Source: RHLJ01 sp965247355 (GTDB lineage Bacteria > Bacteroidota > Rhodothermia > Balneolales > Balneolaceae). From it: a stretch of 64,000 bases of DNA. This document shows positions 1 through 8,819 of this stretch, in pieces; positions within the stretch are counted from its first letter, which is position 1; each line of letters opens with the position of its first letter. The DNA lies in the NCBI GenBank assembly GCA_965247355.1, contig OZ252011.1:1488001-1552000 (forward strand), written 5' to 3'. The notes under the pieces are model-generated. The model was not told the DNA's origin. It saw nothing but the letters and a program-made list of their open reading frames with translations, and searched no databases. The translations under genes and the position numbers were made by a program.

Positions 1-1
1 A

Positions 2-2173
2 GCTCCTTACCTGATTGAAGCCGGGTTGGAACCTAAAGCTCCCAAATACGGAAACTGGGAAAACACCGGGCTCGATGGCCATATAGGCGGACATTATGTA
101 ACAGCCCTTTCATTGATGTACGCCTCCACCGGAAATGAAGAAATCCTCGGGCGTTTGAATTATGTTCTTGATGAGTTGTACAGAGCACAGCAGGCTAACG
201 GAGATGGGTATCTTGGAGGAATTCCGAATAGTGAAGAAATCTGGGATGAAATTACAGAAGGTGATATTCGGGCTCAGAGTTTTTCTTTGAATGGAAAATG
301 GGTTCCGCTGTACAATATCCATAAGATTTTTGCCGGGTTAAGAGATGCTTATCTAATCGCAGATATCGATCGGGCCAAAGACATGCTAATTGATCTTACC
401 GATTGGTTTGTGGAGGTGAATAAAAACCTGACTGAAGAACAAATCCAGGATATGCTTCGCAGTGAGCATGGAGGGTTGAATGAAGTCTTTGCGGATGTAT
501 ATGCCATCACCGGGAATGAAGAATATCTGGAGCTTTCCAAAGAATACTCAGATCATGCGATTCTGGACCCGCTTTTAGTTGGAGAAGATGACCTGACCGG
601 TAAACATGCTAATACTCAGATTCCGAAAGTAATCGGGTATCAAAGGGTTGCAGAGATTGAAAATGATGATGCATGGAAAGGTGCCGCAAAACGATTCTGG
701 GATATTGTGGTTGAAGATCGCTCGGTTGCTTTTGGTGGAAACAGTGTAAGCGAACACTTCAATCCTACCGATGACTTTTCGACTATGATTAGTTCGAATC
801 AGGGGCCTGAGACTTGCAATACCTACAACATGCTGAAGTTATCTAAAATGTTATTTACTGATGATCCGGATGTCAAGTATATCAATTTTTATGAGCGGGC
901 ACTGTATAACCACATTCTTTCTTCTCAGCACCCCGATGGAGGATTTGTTTACTTTACTCCCCTCCGTCCAAGACATTATCGGGTGTATTCTCAACCACAT
1001 ACCAGCTTCTGGTGTTGTGTTGGTTCCGGAATTGAAAATCATGGGAAGTATGGTGAGTTAATTTATGCTCATGATGATAGCAATGTATATGTAAATCTCT
1101 TTATTCCTTCCACCTTAAATTGGGAAAAACAAGGAATTGAAATCACACAAACAACTCGTTTCCCTTACGAAGAAAGTACCCGCCTGCAAGTACAGGTTGA
1201 TGAGCCTAAAGAGTTTGCTCTCTCGGTTCGAAAGCCAGACTGGTTAAAGGGTGATGTTGAAATTATGGTAAATGGTGAGTCTTGGGACACTCCATCTGCT
1301 AATTCATTCTCATACATTTCAATTGATAGAACATGGGAATCCGGGGATGTTGTTTCTATCAACCTTCCGATGAAAACCACTTTAGAATATCTTCCTGATG
1401 GTTCTAACTGGGCAGCTTTTGTTCACGGACCTGTTGTACTCGCTGCAGTGACAGATACAACCGATCTGGACGGATTGTTTGCCGATGAAGCACGTATGGC
1501 ACATGTAGCCAGCGACGTATTTTACCCAATTGATGAGGCTCCAATCCTGTTAACAGAAGATGCAAGCAACATCGAAGAGAATCTCATTGAATCAGCAAAT
1601 ATGACTTTCAGCATAGATAAATTGATTTATCCTGAATCATTTAAAGGGTTAAAACTGGTACCATTCTTTGCAATTCATGAAGCACGTTATATGATGTACT
1701 GGCCTGTGTTATCTGAAACAGAGCTGGCTGAACGCCAGGAAGAAGTCAGACGACAGGAAGCTGCATTAATCGCTTTGAATAATATTACCGTGGATATGGT
1801 TGCCACAGGAGAACAACAGCCTGAAGCTGAACATAACTTTAAAGGTGAACGAACTGAGTCCGGTATCCATAACAGTCGTTACTGGCGACACGCTGCCGGC
1901 TGGTTCAGTTATGATTTAAGTAATCCGGATAAAGAAGGAAAGATTCTTCGGGTTACCTATTCCGGTGGTGACAGCGGTCGTACTTTCGATATTTTGATCA
2001 ATGGGCAAGTGTTAGAAACAGTTACTTCTACCGGGCATCCGGACTTATTTTTTGATGTCGATTATACAATTCCTGAATCCATGTTGGCTGAAACAATGAC
2101 AGTTCGATTTGAAGCTCATGAAAACTCAATTGCCGGAGGCGTATTTGAAGTGAGGTTGCTGGAGGAGGAATAG
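2..2173 (+). CDS. GH127 beta-L-arabinofuranosidase (5' truncated by window edge)
   Basis: Glycoside hydrolase family 127 enzymes release beta-linked L-arabinofuranose from plant glycans. The reading frame is open to the left edge (first in-frame codon at base 2, encoding APYLIEAG), so the start lies outside the window; the TTG at 26 is not a credible start. Counting from base 26, the family's cysteine/zinc site is visible: SEHF (Glu243, likely acid/base), GPETCNT (Glu262, Cys264) and FWCCVGSG (Cys330, Cys331, one being the expected nucleophile). The first half is an (alpha/alpha)6 barrel and the last 130 residues are a beta-rich accessory domain (around GGDSGRTFDI). It fits the araBDA locus 27 kb downstream, which would catabolise the released sugar. 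Family assignment is firm; exact substrate is inferred. Confidence 0.9.
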   Translation, partial: APYLIEAGLEPKAPKYGNWENTGLDGHIGGHYVTALSLMYASTGNEEILGRLNYVLDELYRAQQANGDGYLGGIPNSEEIWDEITEGDIRAQSFSLNGKWVPLYNIHKIFAGLRDAYLIADIDRAKDMLIDLTDWFVEVNKNLTEEQIQDMLRSEHGGLNEVFADVYAITGNEEYLELSKEYSDHAILDPLLVGEDDLTGKHANTQIPKVIGYQRVAEIENDDAWKGAAKRFWDIVVEDRSVAFGGNSVSEHFNPTDDFSTMISSNQGPETCNTYNMLKLSKMLFTDDPDVKYINFYERALYNHILSSQHPDGGFVYFTPLRPRHYRVYSQPHTSFWCCVGSGIENHGKYGELIYAHDDSNVYVNLFIPSTLNWEKQGIEITQTTRFPYEESTRLQVQVDEPKEFALSVRKPDWLKGDVEIMVNGESWDTPSANSFSYISIDRTWESGDVVSINLPMKTTLEYLPDGSNWAAFVHGPVVLAAVTDTTDLDGLFADEARMAHVASDVFYPIDEAPILLTEDASNIEENLIESANMTFSIDKLIYPESFKGLKLVPFFAIHEARYMMYWPVLSETELAERQEEVRRQEAALIALNNITVDMVATGEQQPEAEHNFKGERTESGIHNSRYWRHAAGWFSYDLSNPDKEGKILRVTYSGGDSGRTFDILINGQVLETVTSTGHPDLFFDVDYTIPESMLAETMTVRFEAHENSIAGGVFEVRLLEEE

Positions 2174-2223
2174 GATTATTTGATAAGTTAAAATTTAACT
2201 ATCTAATTTTATTATATTAATCC

Positions 2224-2976
2224 ATGATTTTTTTGAAAAAAATTATTTATGGCGCTCTACTCTTCTTTTCTTTTTTAAGTTGTACTGTTAATAATCCTGA
2301 ACCGATTCAAGACTTAGAAAAAGAAATTGTAGGGCATTGGACTTCTACTGATAAAAGCATCCATTTTACTGAATCCGGTACGTTTCAAGATTCTACGTTC
2401 AGAACAAAAGAACAGCTATTCAATAATCATACTTGCGAAGTAAATGAGAACAAAGCAAAAGTGCTTACTAGTGTGGTTTCCGGCAACTATACAGTTGCAG
2501 ACACTCTAGTTGAATTTAGCTCGATAAATGCTTCAAATTGTAATCCGGAACCTGTGGAACTTCAAATGCGTCCTTATTTTGACAAAATAGTTAGTATTTC
2601 AAACGATTCATTAACATTAACCTCTACCCGGGTTTACGTTAGAGAAAGCATTTCTGATACTACTTTATTCGGCCGGTGGAAGACCATAAATTATGGATCA
2701 ATTTACAATTATGAACTTCCGAATGGTTGGATTGCAGCTGAAATAACTGAAGAATTGCTAATAACTAATAGCGCTTATTCTTCAATAATCTACAGTAATG
2801 TTTTCCCCAATGACTCATTAACATATGAGTCTAACTATTTTTTTGATCCTCCTGAGTTTATCAATGGATGTTGTGCAGTCCCGTTTTCTTATTTAGTTGA
2901 TCTTAACGATAACAAGATGAGATGGACAGGACCTGATATAGGGGGTAGATATCGATACGTTAAAACGAATTATTAG
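2224..2976 (+). CDS. Putative lipoprotein, lipocalin-like N-terminal segment
   Basis: A 250-aa secreted lipoprotein of unknown function. It begins with a lysine-containing n-region, a hydrophobic stretch and a lipobox (FLSC, Cys about 20). After the signal, the segment EKEIVGHWTSTDKSIHF resembles the opening strand of lipocalin-like domains common in Bacteroidota, and the pattern recurs near residue 150 (LFGRWKTINYG), so the protein may hold two related beta domains. It starts 50 bases after the GH127 stop on the same strand, so co-transcription is possible but no functional link is visible. Its stop codon lies inside a strong inverted repeat. Confidence 0.7.
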   Translation: MIFLKKIIYGALLFFSFLSCTVNNPEPIQDLEKEIVGHWTSTDKSIHFTESGTFQDSTFRTKEQLFNNHTCEVNENKAKVLTSVVSGNYTVADTLVEFSSINASNCNPEPVELQMRPYFDKIVSISNDSLTLTSTRVYVRESISDTTLFGRWKTINYGSIYNYELPNGWIAAEITEELLITNSAYSSIIYSNVFPNDSLTYESNYFFDPPEFINGCCAVPFSYLVDLNDNKMRWTGPDIGGRYRYVKTNY

Positions 2977-2995
2977 CATTTCTAATAATTCGTTT
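2963..2995 (+). terminator. Perfect 14-bp stem-loop over the lipoprotein stop codon
   Basis: Arms AAACGAATTATTAG (2963-2976) and CTAATAATTCGTTT (2982-2995) pair perfectly around a 5-base loop. The left arm ends with the TAG stop codon. It is AT-rich and not followed by a clear T-run, so it may be a weak terminator or a 3'-end stabilising hairpin rather than a classic intrinsic terminator. Confidence 0.4.
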
Positions 2996-3048
2996 CTGGC
3001 ACAAAATAAACTATCTAAGCTCACCCTAAGTCGGTATCTTTCATTTAT

Positions 3049-3744
3049 ATGAAAAAATCGACCCGAACAAAGCCTAACATCCCAATTATTTACGAAGACA
3101 ATCATCTTTTGGTGATTGATAAACCAGCCGGGGTTCTTTCTCAGGAAGATCATACCGGTGACCCGGATGTACTCAGACTTTGTAAGCAATACATCAAAAA
3201 GAAATACAAAAAACCGGGTGATGTATGGCTTGGTCTGGTTCACAGACTTGATCGTCCTGTTTCAGGATTAATGGTGTTAGCAAAGACTTCGAAAGCTGCT
3301 TCCCGACTTTCTGAAGAAATCCGTAAAAACCGAATGGGTAAAACCTACTGGGCATTGGTTTATGGAATGACACCAATGGAAGCGAAACTTACTCATTACC
3401 TTGAGAAAGATCGGAATACCAATTTAGTGAGAGCTTATAGCTCAAAAAGAGGGAAAGCTAAAGAAGCGAAACTAAGCTTTAAAACTATCAAGCAGAGTAA
3501 AGATTACAGCATTGTTGAAGTTGATTTAGAAACCGGACGTCCTCATCAAATCCGGGTACAGTTAGATAAAATTGGTCACCCGATCTTTGGGGATTATAAG
3601 TATGCGGAAGAAAATACCGGTCCGGGAAAGAATATGGGACTTCGATCGATGAAGCTTAGTGTAAAGCATCCAACACTCGACAAAGTGATGAGCTTTTCAG
3701 TAAAACCTCCCAAGCAGCAGCCCTGGGATTTATTTGATTATTGA
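3049..3744 (+). CDS. RluA-family RNA pseudouridine synthase
   Basis: Converts specific uridines in rRNA or tRNA to pseudouridine. The 231-aa protein has the RluA motif HRLDRPVSG with catalytic Asp68, and the later GRPHQIRVQL motif. There is no N-terminal S4 domain, so it is of the short RluA/RluC-catalytic type. The ATG at 3049 is the natural start, since the protein opens directly into the YEDNHLLVIDKPAGV segment that starts the catalytic fold. Its stop overlaps the next gene's ATG by one base, indicating translational coupling. Which RNA position it modifies cannot be told from sequence alone. Confidence 0.9.
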   Translation: MKKSTRTKPNIPIIYEDNHLLVIDKPAGVLSQEDHTGDPDVLRLCKQYIKKKYKKPGDVWLGLVHRLDRPVSGLMVLAKTSKAASRLSEEIRKNRMGKTYWALVYGMTPMEAKLTHYLEKDRNTNLVRAYSSKRGKAKEAKLSFKTIKQSKDYSIVEVDLETGRPHQIRVQLDKIGHPIFGDYKYAEENTGPGKNMGLRSMKLSVKHPTLDKVMSFSVKPPKQQPWDLFDY

Positions 3745-4622
3745 TGCCTAAAATTTCTCATACGGCTGCGTATATCGTTGTAAAGTTTTATGGGCTTACC
3801 AAATTCCCTGAGATCGCAAAAAAATTCGATCCTTTTGTGCTGGACTTCTACCAAAAGATGGTCGGTTTTCTTCCTAATCATTTGAGTTGGTATCAAAACT
3901 CGTTGAACTCTCCCCTCCTAAGGAAGTTCTTTATCTGGTCGGAAGAATTACTTCTGCCCGGAGACTTGATGCATATCATCTGCCGTAAGCATTATATGAC
4001 TAAACTGGTCGATGAAGCCCTAAAAAATGGAATCGAACAAGTAGTGAGCATGGGTGCCGGCTTTGATCACCTCGGAGCATATACTTCCTCAAAAGGAATC
4101 TCCACATTCGAGCTGGATATGGAATTTATGATTAGTGAAAAGCAGAAATTTATCGAAGAGAATGGATACAAAAATGATCATCTGCATTTCAAGTCAGTAG
4201 ATTTCGAAAAGAAATCTTTCTCGGAAAGCCTGAAGGAAACAGAAGCATTTAATCCCGAAAGAAAAACACTCTTCATAGGTGAAGGCTTCTTTGATTATCT
4301 CCCTCCCGAAACGAGTAAAGAAATACTAAATGATATCAAATCATTCAATCCTGAGAATCAACTTCTTACCACCTTCTTCTCTCTGGATGAACTGAATTGG
4401 TTTCATCGCTTTTCATTTACCAGTGGGGTGAGCTTAGTTGGAGAATCACTCAAGCTTCCATTAAACAGAGCTGACTTCATCGACGTACTTAACGAATTCG
4501 GCTTTTCTATTGATAAGGAAATCACCTATTCAGAAATGGAGAATGAGTTAGTTCAATCAATGGGAATGAAGCTTCCTGTTTTAAAAGGGTTTTATGTGAT
4601 GGATTTGATACAAGTCAGTTAG
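3744..4622 (+). CDS. Class I SAM-dependent methyltransferase, PPM/LCMT-like
   Basis: A 292-aa protein resembling leucine carboxyl methyltransferase/PPM-type enzymes. The motif VVSMGAGFDHLG (about residues 104-115) fits the SAM-binding motif I, followed by FELD at the end of strand 2 and FIGEGFFDYLP as the conserved later motif. The frame opens one codon earlier with TTG, but the ATG at 3744 is preferred because it forms a TGATG stop-start overlap with the pseudouridine synthase. Coupling suggests co-expression; it does not prove that this enzyme acts on RNA. PPM relatives usually methylate carboxyl groups of proteins or small molecules. Substrate unknown. Confidence 0.75.
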   Translation: MPKISHTAAYIVVKFYGLTKFPEIAKKFDPFVLDFYQKMVGFLPNHLSWYQNSLNSPLLRKFFIWSEELLLPGDLMHIICRKHYMTKLVDEALKNGIEQVVSMGAGFDHLGAYTSSKGISTFELDMEFMISEKQKFIEENGYKNDHLHFKSVDFEKKSFSESLKETEAFNPERKTLFIGEGFFDYLPPETSKEILNDIKSFNPENQLLTTFFSLDELNWFHRFSFTSGVSLVGESLKLPLNRADFIDVLNEFGFSIDKEITYSEMENELVQSMGMKLPVLKGFYVMDLIQVS

Positions 4623-4658
4623 ACTTTGTTAAATTCTGGAATTAATGATATGAATCAA

Positions 4659-6203
4659 TTAATTCCTCTTTTTATAACTGCATTTATAATCTACCACGAA
4701 GGTATCATGATCAACTATATCAGAATCCGCGTAGGTGGTTTCCCTTGTAAAAAATCTTGGGTAGTCCTCAGCAACAATAAATTGATCATACGAATAGTCC
4801 TCTGTCACTTTACCCAATTCGACTCTTCCGGGAGTAAAGTTAAGCTTTGCCTGTGATAATCTTTTCTGATTTTTGTTAGGCAAGAATATATCCTGATAAA
4901 TAAATAAAGTATTTTCGTATAAAGCCCCCATAAAGCCGGGAATTCCTTCTAAATCTTTAAATATGGAACTACCATTATCTTCAAAAGAGATTTCCAAGTC
5001 AGACATTCTTATATAATAGCTACTGCAGATATTTGAATATTCATAATCAATACGTCCGGTACTATAACTGTCAGATCCCGGCTCTCCGGATTCTTTTGTA
5101 TAAAAGGAAAGACCACATGGATCTTCATAATTCATTGATGTACTTCTACTACTGCTGGAACTACCATAACTTGTCACATAATCATAGCCAGATAATTGAC
5201 CATCATTCCATGAGAATGTATAGTCTTGAGTGATACCACTGGCAATAATAGTATGGTTGAGTTCCTTCAATAAATTATCAGAATAACTCAAAGTTCCTTC
5301 GTGTTTCATAAGTGGATCACCACCATTTTTAGTTACATCATAATATTTTTCGTAACTCACAATTTTTCTGTCTTCAAGGATAAAATCCCAATCTAATGTT
5401 TTTAATGAGTCAGTCTCACTTTTATGCCGGTATACATCCATACTGTAAGGAATACAATAATCAAGTACCCCTTCCTCAAACACAAGCTCTAACGAAAGAG
5501 AATCAGTTACTTCAAATTCAAGAAGCTCTGTATCTGATTCCAGATCACCCTGCCACTTACTAAATACCCATGTGGTATCCGGCTTAGGCTGGAGAGAAAC
5601 TATTTCTCCTCTTTCAAAAAATCTCATGCTTGTTTCTTCCCAACCAACTAAACTTCCACTGCCGGTTACTTTTACTTCAACAGGAAAACTAGTTTGTTGA
5701 AATTCTGCAGTTATAGATAATGGTGAGGTAACTGTAACTTCTATAACTGAGTCCTGCCCAGAGGCATTACCCGACCAGTTTACGAAACTCCAATTACTAT
5801 CCGGAACAGCAGTTAATTGAACAACTGTACCATGATCATAATCAGTTTTAGCCTGAACTATTGTTTCAGTAACCTGCCCTTCTCCTATAATATCTATTGA
5901 AAGTGAGTATGATTTTTTTTCAAAGTTGGCCACCAGGGAAATATCTTCCTCGATATTAACAGAAAGTGGATTCTCTGAATTAGTTATATCTCCACTCCAT
6001 CCATTAAATACGTATCCTTCAGAAGCTTCTGCCAATAGAACAAGTTGAGTGCCAGATTCCAATAACGTATCCTGAGAAGGGTTTACTACACCAGCATTCT
6101 CAGGAGTTATAGTTATATCCAATGAATATAAAGTTGGGGAATTATCTTCTTTGCAAGTAGCAAGGCAAAAAACTGTCAGAACTAGTACAATTACTCTTTT
6201 CAA
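4659..6203 (-). CDS. Lipoprotein with three InlB-type B-repeat domains
   Basis: A 514-aa surface lipoprotein (lipobox LATC, Cys about 17). After the lipobox come three tandem modules of about 70-75 residues, each ending in the signature W-S/Q-G-[DN] followed by an F-rich strand: FNGWSGDIT (about 67), FVNWSGNAS (about 142) and FSKWQGDLE (about 218). This is the divergent InlB B-repeat (Flg_new_2-like) fold used as a stalk in surface proteins. The C-terminal 270 residues (from about 245) are rich in Tyr, Ser and Asp and match no family I know. The role is probably surface display or adhesion, inferred from architecture. Confidence 0.75.
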   Translation of the reverse strand: MKRVIVLVLTVFCLATCKEDNSPTLYSLDITITPENAGVVNPSQDTLLESGTQLVLLAEASEGYVFNGWSGDITNSENPLSVNIEEDISLVANFEKKSYSLSIDIIGEGQVTETIVQAKTDYDHGTVVQLTAVPDSNWSFVNWSGNASGQDSVIEVTVTSPLSITAEFQQTSFPVEVKVTGSGSLVGWEETSMRFFERGEIVSLQPKPDTTWVFSKWQGDLESDTELLEFEVTDSLSLELVFEEGVLDYCIPYSMDVYRHKSETDSLKTLDWDFILEDRKIVSYEKYYDVTKNGGDPLMKHEGTLSYSDNLLKELNHTIIASGITQDYTFSWNDGQLSGYDYVTSYGSSSSSRSTSMNYEDPCGLSFYTKESGEPGSDSYSTGRIDYEYSNICSSYYIRMSDLEISFEDNGSSIFKDLEGIPGFMGALYENTLFIYQDIFLPNKNQKRLSQAKLNFTPGRVELGKVTEDYSYDQFIVAEDYPRFFTRETTYADSDIVDHDTFVVDYKCSYKKRN

Positions 6204-6326
6204 TTTAAAAATATTTATTAGAAGGTTAGATAAACTACTAAAAATTCAATTCTTAAGTACCTTTTATTACAAAAATTTTTTCCAATACTTTCCGACCTCA
6301 CAAAGATCCGGGATGACCTGCTCTTG

Positions 6327-7637
6327 TTAATTCTCGTTATTCGAAAACGAATCCGGGAGTTTCTTAGAAGCTTTGGCCCCCAGCTCTTTCAACATTTCTG
6401 CCTGACGAACTAAGTTACCTGAACCTTCAGACAATCTCGTTCGGGCTTCATCATAACTTTTTTGGGTTTGCTGGATGCGATCCCCAATCTGCTCCATACT
6501 TTCTACAAACAGCACAAACTTATCGTACAATGCGCCGCCGCGCTGAGCGATTTCGAGAGCATTTTTATTCTGATATTCCTGCTTCCAAACACTGTCAATG
6601 GTTGCCAGAGTAGCCAGCAAAGTAGAAGGACTTACAATCACAATATTCCGATCAAAAGCCTCATAGTACAGATTTGGATCAGACTGAAGGGCAATTCCAA
6701 ATGCCGGTTCTATAGGCACAAACAAGAGTACAAAATCAGGACTTCGGTCTCCATGAATCTGCTGATAGTTCTTAGCACTCAATCCTTTCACATGCGCTCG
6801 TATTGAAGCCACATGTTGTTTAATAGCTGCTTCCACCTCGGTATCATTATCACTGGATGAAAACCGTTCATATGCGGTTAATGAAACCTTAGAATCAATA
6901 ATCAGATACTTCTCATCCGGGAGATGAACCACCACATCGGGCTGTAGCCTTCGACCTTCTTCGGTTGTAGCGCTTTGCTGAACTTCATATTCACGTCCTT
7001 TGCTCAAGCCGGAACGCTCCAGAATTCTTTCGAGGATCACTTCTCCCCAATTCCCCTGAGCCTTGCTGTCTCCTTTTAATGCCTTAGTTAGATTTTTAGC
7101 GTCTTCGCTCATCTTCTGGTTGAGCTCTCCCATCTGACGGATTTGCTCTTTCAAGGTAGCCCGCTGACGGTTCTCTTCGTTATAGGTATCCTCCACCTTC
7201 TTCTTGAACTCTTCCAGCTTTAAACCTAGTGGGTTCAACAACTGATCCAGGCTTTCCTTGTTTTGCTTGGTGAACTTCTGAGTGTTCTCTTCAAGAATTT
7301 TATTCGCCAGATTTTCGAATTGCACCTTCAGCTGTTCCTGCATTCCGGCAAGCTCTTCTTTCTGTTCCGAAAGTTTTTCCTGTAAAGAAGAATATTCCGC
7401 TTTTAGTGCGGCAAGCTGCCGGTCAAGATTCGCCTTCTCTTCCCGCTCTTTTTTAAGCTCCTCTTCTTTTTCTTTGGTGATTTGATCCAGCTTCGATTCC
7501 GCTTCCTCAGCCTGCTTTTCAAGATTGGCATTCCGCTCCTCCAGCCTGGAACTCTCTGACTTCGATTTAAAGTGAGCGATAAAAAAACCGGCTACTCCCC
7601 CGATAATTAATGCAACTACTGCTGTAATAATGTCCAT
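6327..7637 (-). CDS. rmuC: RmuC-like DNA recombination protein
   Basis: RmuC proteins are membrane-anchored nuclease-like proteins that limit rearrangement at inverted repeats in E. coli. This 436-aa protein has one N-terminal membrane helix (residues 2-20), a long Glu/Lys-rich coiled coil (about 25-190) and the RmuC catalytic-like domain with GNWGEVILERILERSGL and LIIDSKVSLTAYERF. The frame extends upstream to a TTG at 7661, but the ATG at 7637 is chosen because AGGAAAAAG sits just before it and it lies 13 bases after the preceding stop. It is the third gene of a minus-strand run with the oxidoreductase and hydrolase upstream. Confidence 0.9.
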   Translation of the reverse strand: MDIITAVVALIIGGVAGFFIAHFKSKSESSRLEERNANLEKQAEEAESKLDQITKEKEEELKKEREEKANLDRQLAALKAEYSSLQEKLSEQKEELAGMQEQLKVQFENLANKILEENTQKFTKQNKESLDQLLNPLGLKLEEFKKKVEDTYNEENRQRATLKEQIRQMGELNQKMSEDAKNLTKALKGDSKAQGNWGEVILERILERSGLSKGREYEVQQSATTEEGRRLQPDVVVHLPDEKYLIIDSKVSLTAYERFSSSDNDTEVEAAIKQHVASIRAHVKGLSAKNYQQIHGDRSPDFVLLFVPIEPAFGIALQSDPNLYYEAFDRNIVIVSPSTLLATLATIDSVWKQEYQNKNALEIAQRGGALYDKFVLFVESMEQIGDRIQQTQKSYDEARTRLSEGSGNLVRQAEMLKELGAKASKKLPDSFSNNEN

Positions 7638-7650
7638 TCTTTTTCCTATT

Positions 7651-8784
7651 TCAAAGCTCAATACGAGCTGAATTTTGTGCGATTGATTTATAAATCGCTT
7701 CTATTATTTTCATGTCACGCAGGCCTTCCTCTCCATTTGTAGTAAGGGTTATACCATCGACTATAGACACAGCCATGGCATCCATTTGAAGTGCCTGCTG
7801 GTTTGGATTGCCGAAATCCAGAGTTTCTCCACCCAGGTTCCCTCTGATTCCTCCATAACCGTATGCCGGAGAAAGATTAGCACGGACATTCCCTTGTTCA
7901 TAACTCACCTGTAATCTCTCGGTTCTGAAATTGTAGGTAGTTGTGCAATTGGCAACCGCTCCGCTTGGAAATTCCATTTGCCACGTAATAGTTTCGTCTA
8001 CTTCCGCAAACTTTACCGGATCCGTTTTATACTCCTGAGCTGTGACCGCAATGGGTTCTTCCTGAGTAGAATATCTGGCAGCCTGAATGCAATAAATCCC
8101 CACATCCATCATCGCTCCACCACCTGCAAGTGCATGTTTTAATCGCCATTGATTAGGATTGCCAATGGTAAATCCAAATTCTGAATTTATATACTTCGGC
8201 TTCCCGTTTTTACCACTTTTAGTATGTGCTACAATTGCCTGATTGCACGGTTCAAAATGAAGGCGGTATCCGATATTCAATGTTACATTATTCGCTTTGC
8301 AGGCAGCTATCATTTGTTCGCACTCTTCCACACTAACCGCCATTGGCTTTTCACAAATCACATGTTTTCCTGAATTGGCCGCACGGATGGTATATTCTGC
8401 ATGCATAGAATTTGGAAGTACCACATACACAATATCCACGTCCGGATTATTCGCGATATCATCAAAGTTATCATAGTTATAAATATGACTTTCAGGAATG
8501 TTGTATTCCTTGCCATAGCGCTCGGCTTTAGCGGGAGTTCCCGTAACCAAGGCAACTAATTCACAGTTTTTGGTTTCCCTAAGTGCAGGAGCCAGTTGCC
8601 CCATTGCATAGCTTCCAAGTCCTACGAGAGCGATACCCAGTTTATCTTCTTTTTTTACTCCTCCAAATAACTCCGAACTTGAAAGAAAAGGGAATACAGT
8701 AATTGCACCCAGTCCTTTTCCTGCAATCCCCAGAAAATTCTTTCTGCTAAGAGATGATTTTAATTCTGACTCTTTCTTATCCAT
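7651..8784 (-). CDS. Exported Gfo/Idh/MocA oxidoreductase, GFOR-like
   Basis: NAD(P)-dependent oxidoreductase related to glucose-fructose oxidoreductase. The 377-aa protein opens with a Tat-like leader (SRKNFLGIAGKG then a hydrophobic run, residues 14-40), suggesting folded export; only one Arg plus Lys is present rather than a canonical RR. The Rossmann motif ALVGLGSYAMGQLAPAL (about 51-68) closely resembles GFOR, and the conserved EKPMAV (about 145) and the H in LAGGGAMMDVGIYCI-type segment support catalysis on a sugar-like substrate. In its minus-strand cluster the hydrolase lies 35 bases upstream and rmuC 13 bases downstream. Substrate unknown; sugar or cyclitol likely. Confidence 0.85.
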   Translation of the reverse strand: MDKKESELKSSLSRKNFLGIAGKGLGAITVFPFLSSSELFGGVKKEDKLGIALVGLGSYAMGQLAPALRETKNCELVALVTGTPAKAERYGKEYNIPESHIYNYDNFDDIANNPDVDIVYVVLPNSMHAEYTIRAANSGKHVICEKPMAVSVEECEQMIAACKANNVTLNIGYRLHFEPCNQAIVAHTKSGKNGKPKYINSEFGFTIGNPNQWRLKHALAGGGAMMDVGIYCIQAARYSTQEEPIAVTAQEYKTDPVKFAEVDETITWQMEFPSGAVANCTTTYNFRTERLQVSYEQGNVRANLSPAYGYGGIRGNLGGETLDFGNPNQQALQMDAMAVSIVDGITLTTNGEEGLRDMKIIEAIYKSIAQNSARIEL

Positions 8785-8819
8785 ATTGATACACTTGTTT
8801 TAATTAACAAACAGCAGTT

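Noticed and set aside
2186..2200. Odd palindrome AGTTAAAATTTAACT after the GH127 stop
   Set aside because: Only a one-base centre, so it cannot fold into a hairpin; in AT-rich DNA such a sequence is expected by chance and there is no second copy.
2893..3243. Minus-strand 116-aa open frame over the lipoprotein end and pseudouridine synthase start
   Set aside because: Overlaps two better supported plus-strand genes and shows no recognisable domain.
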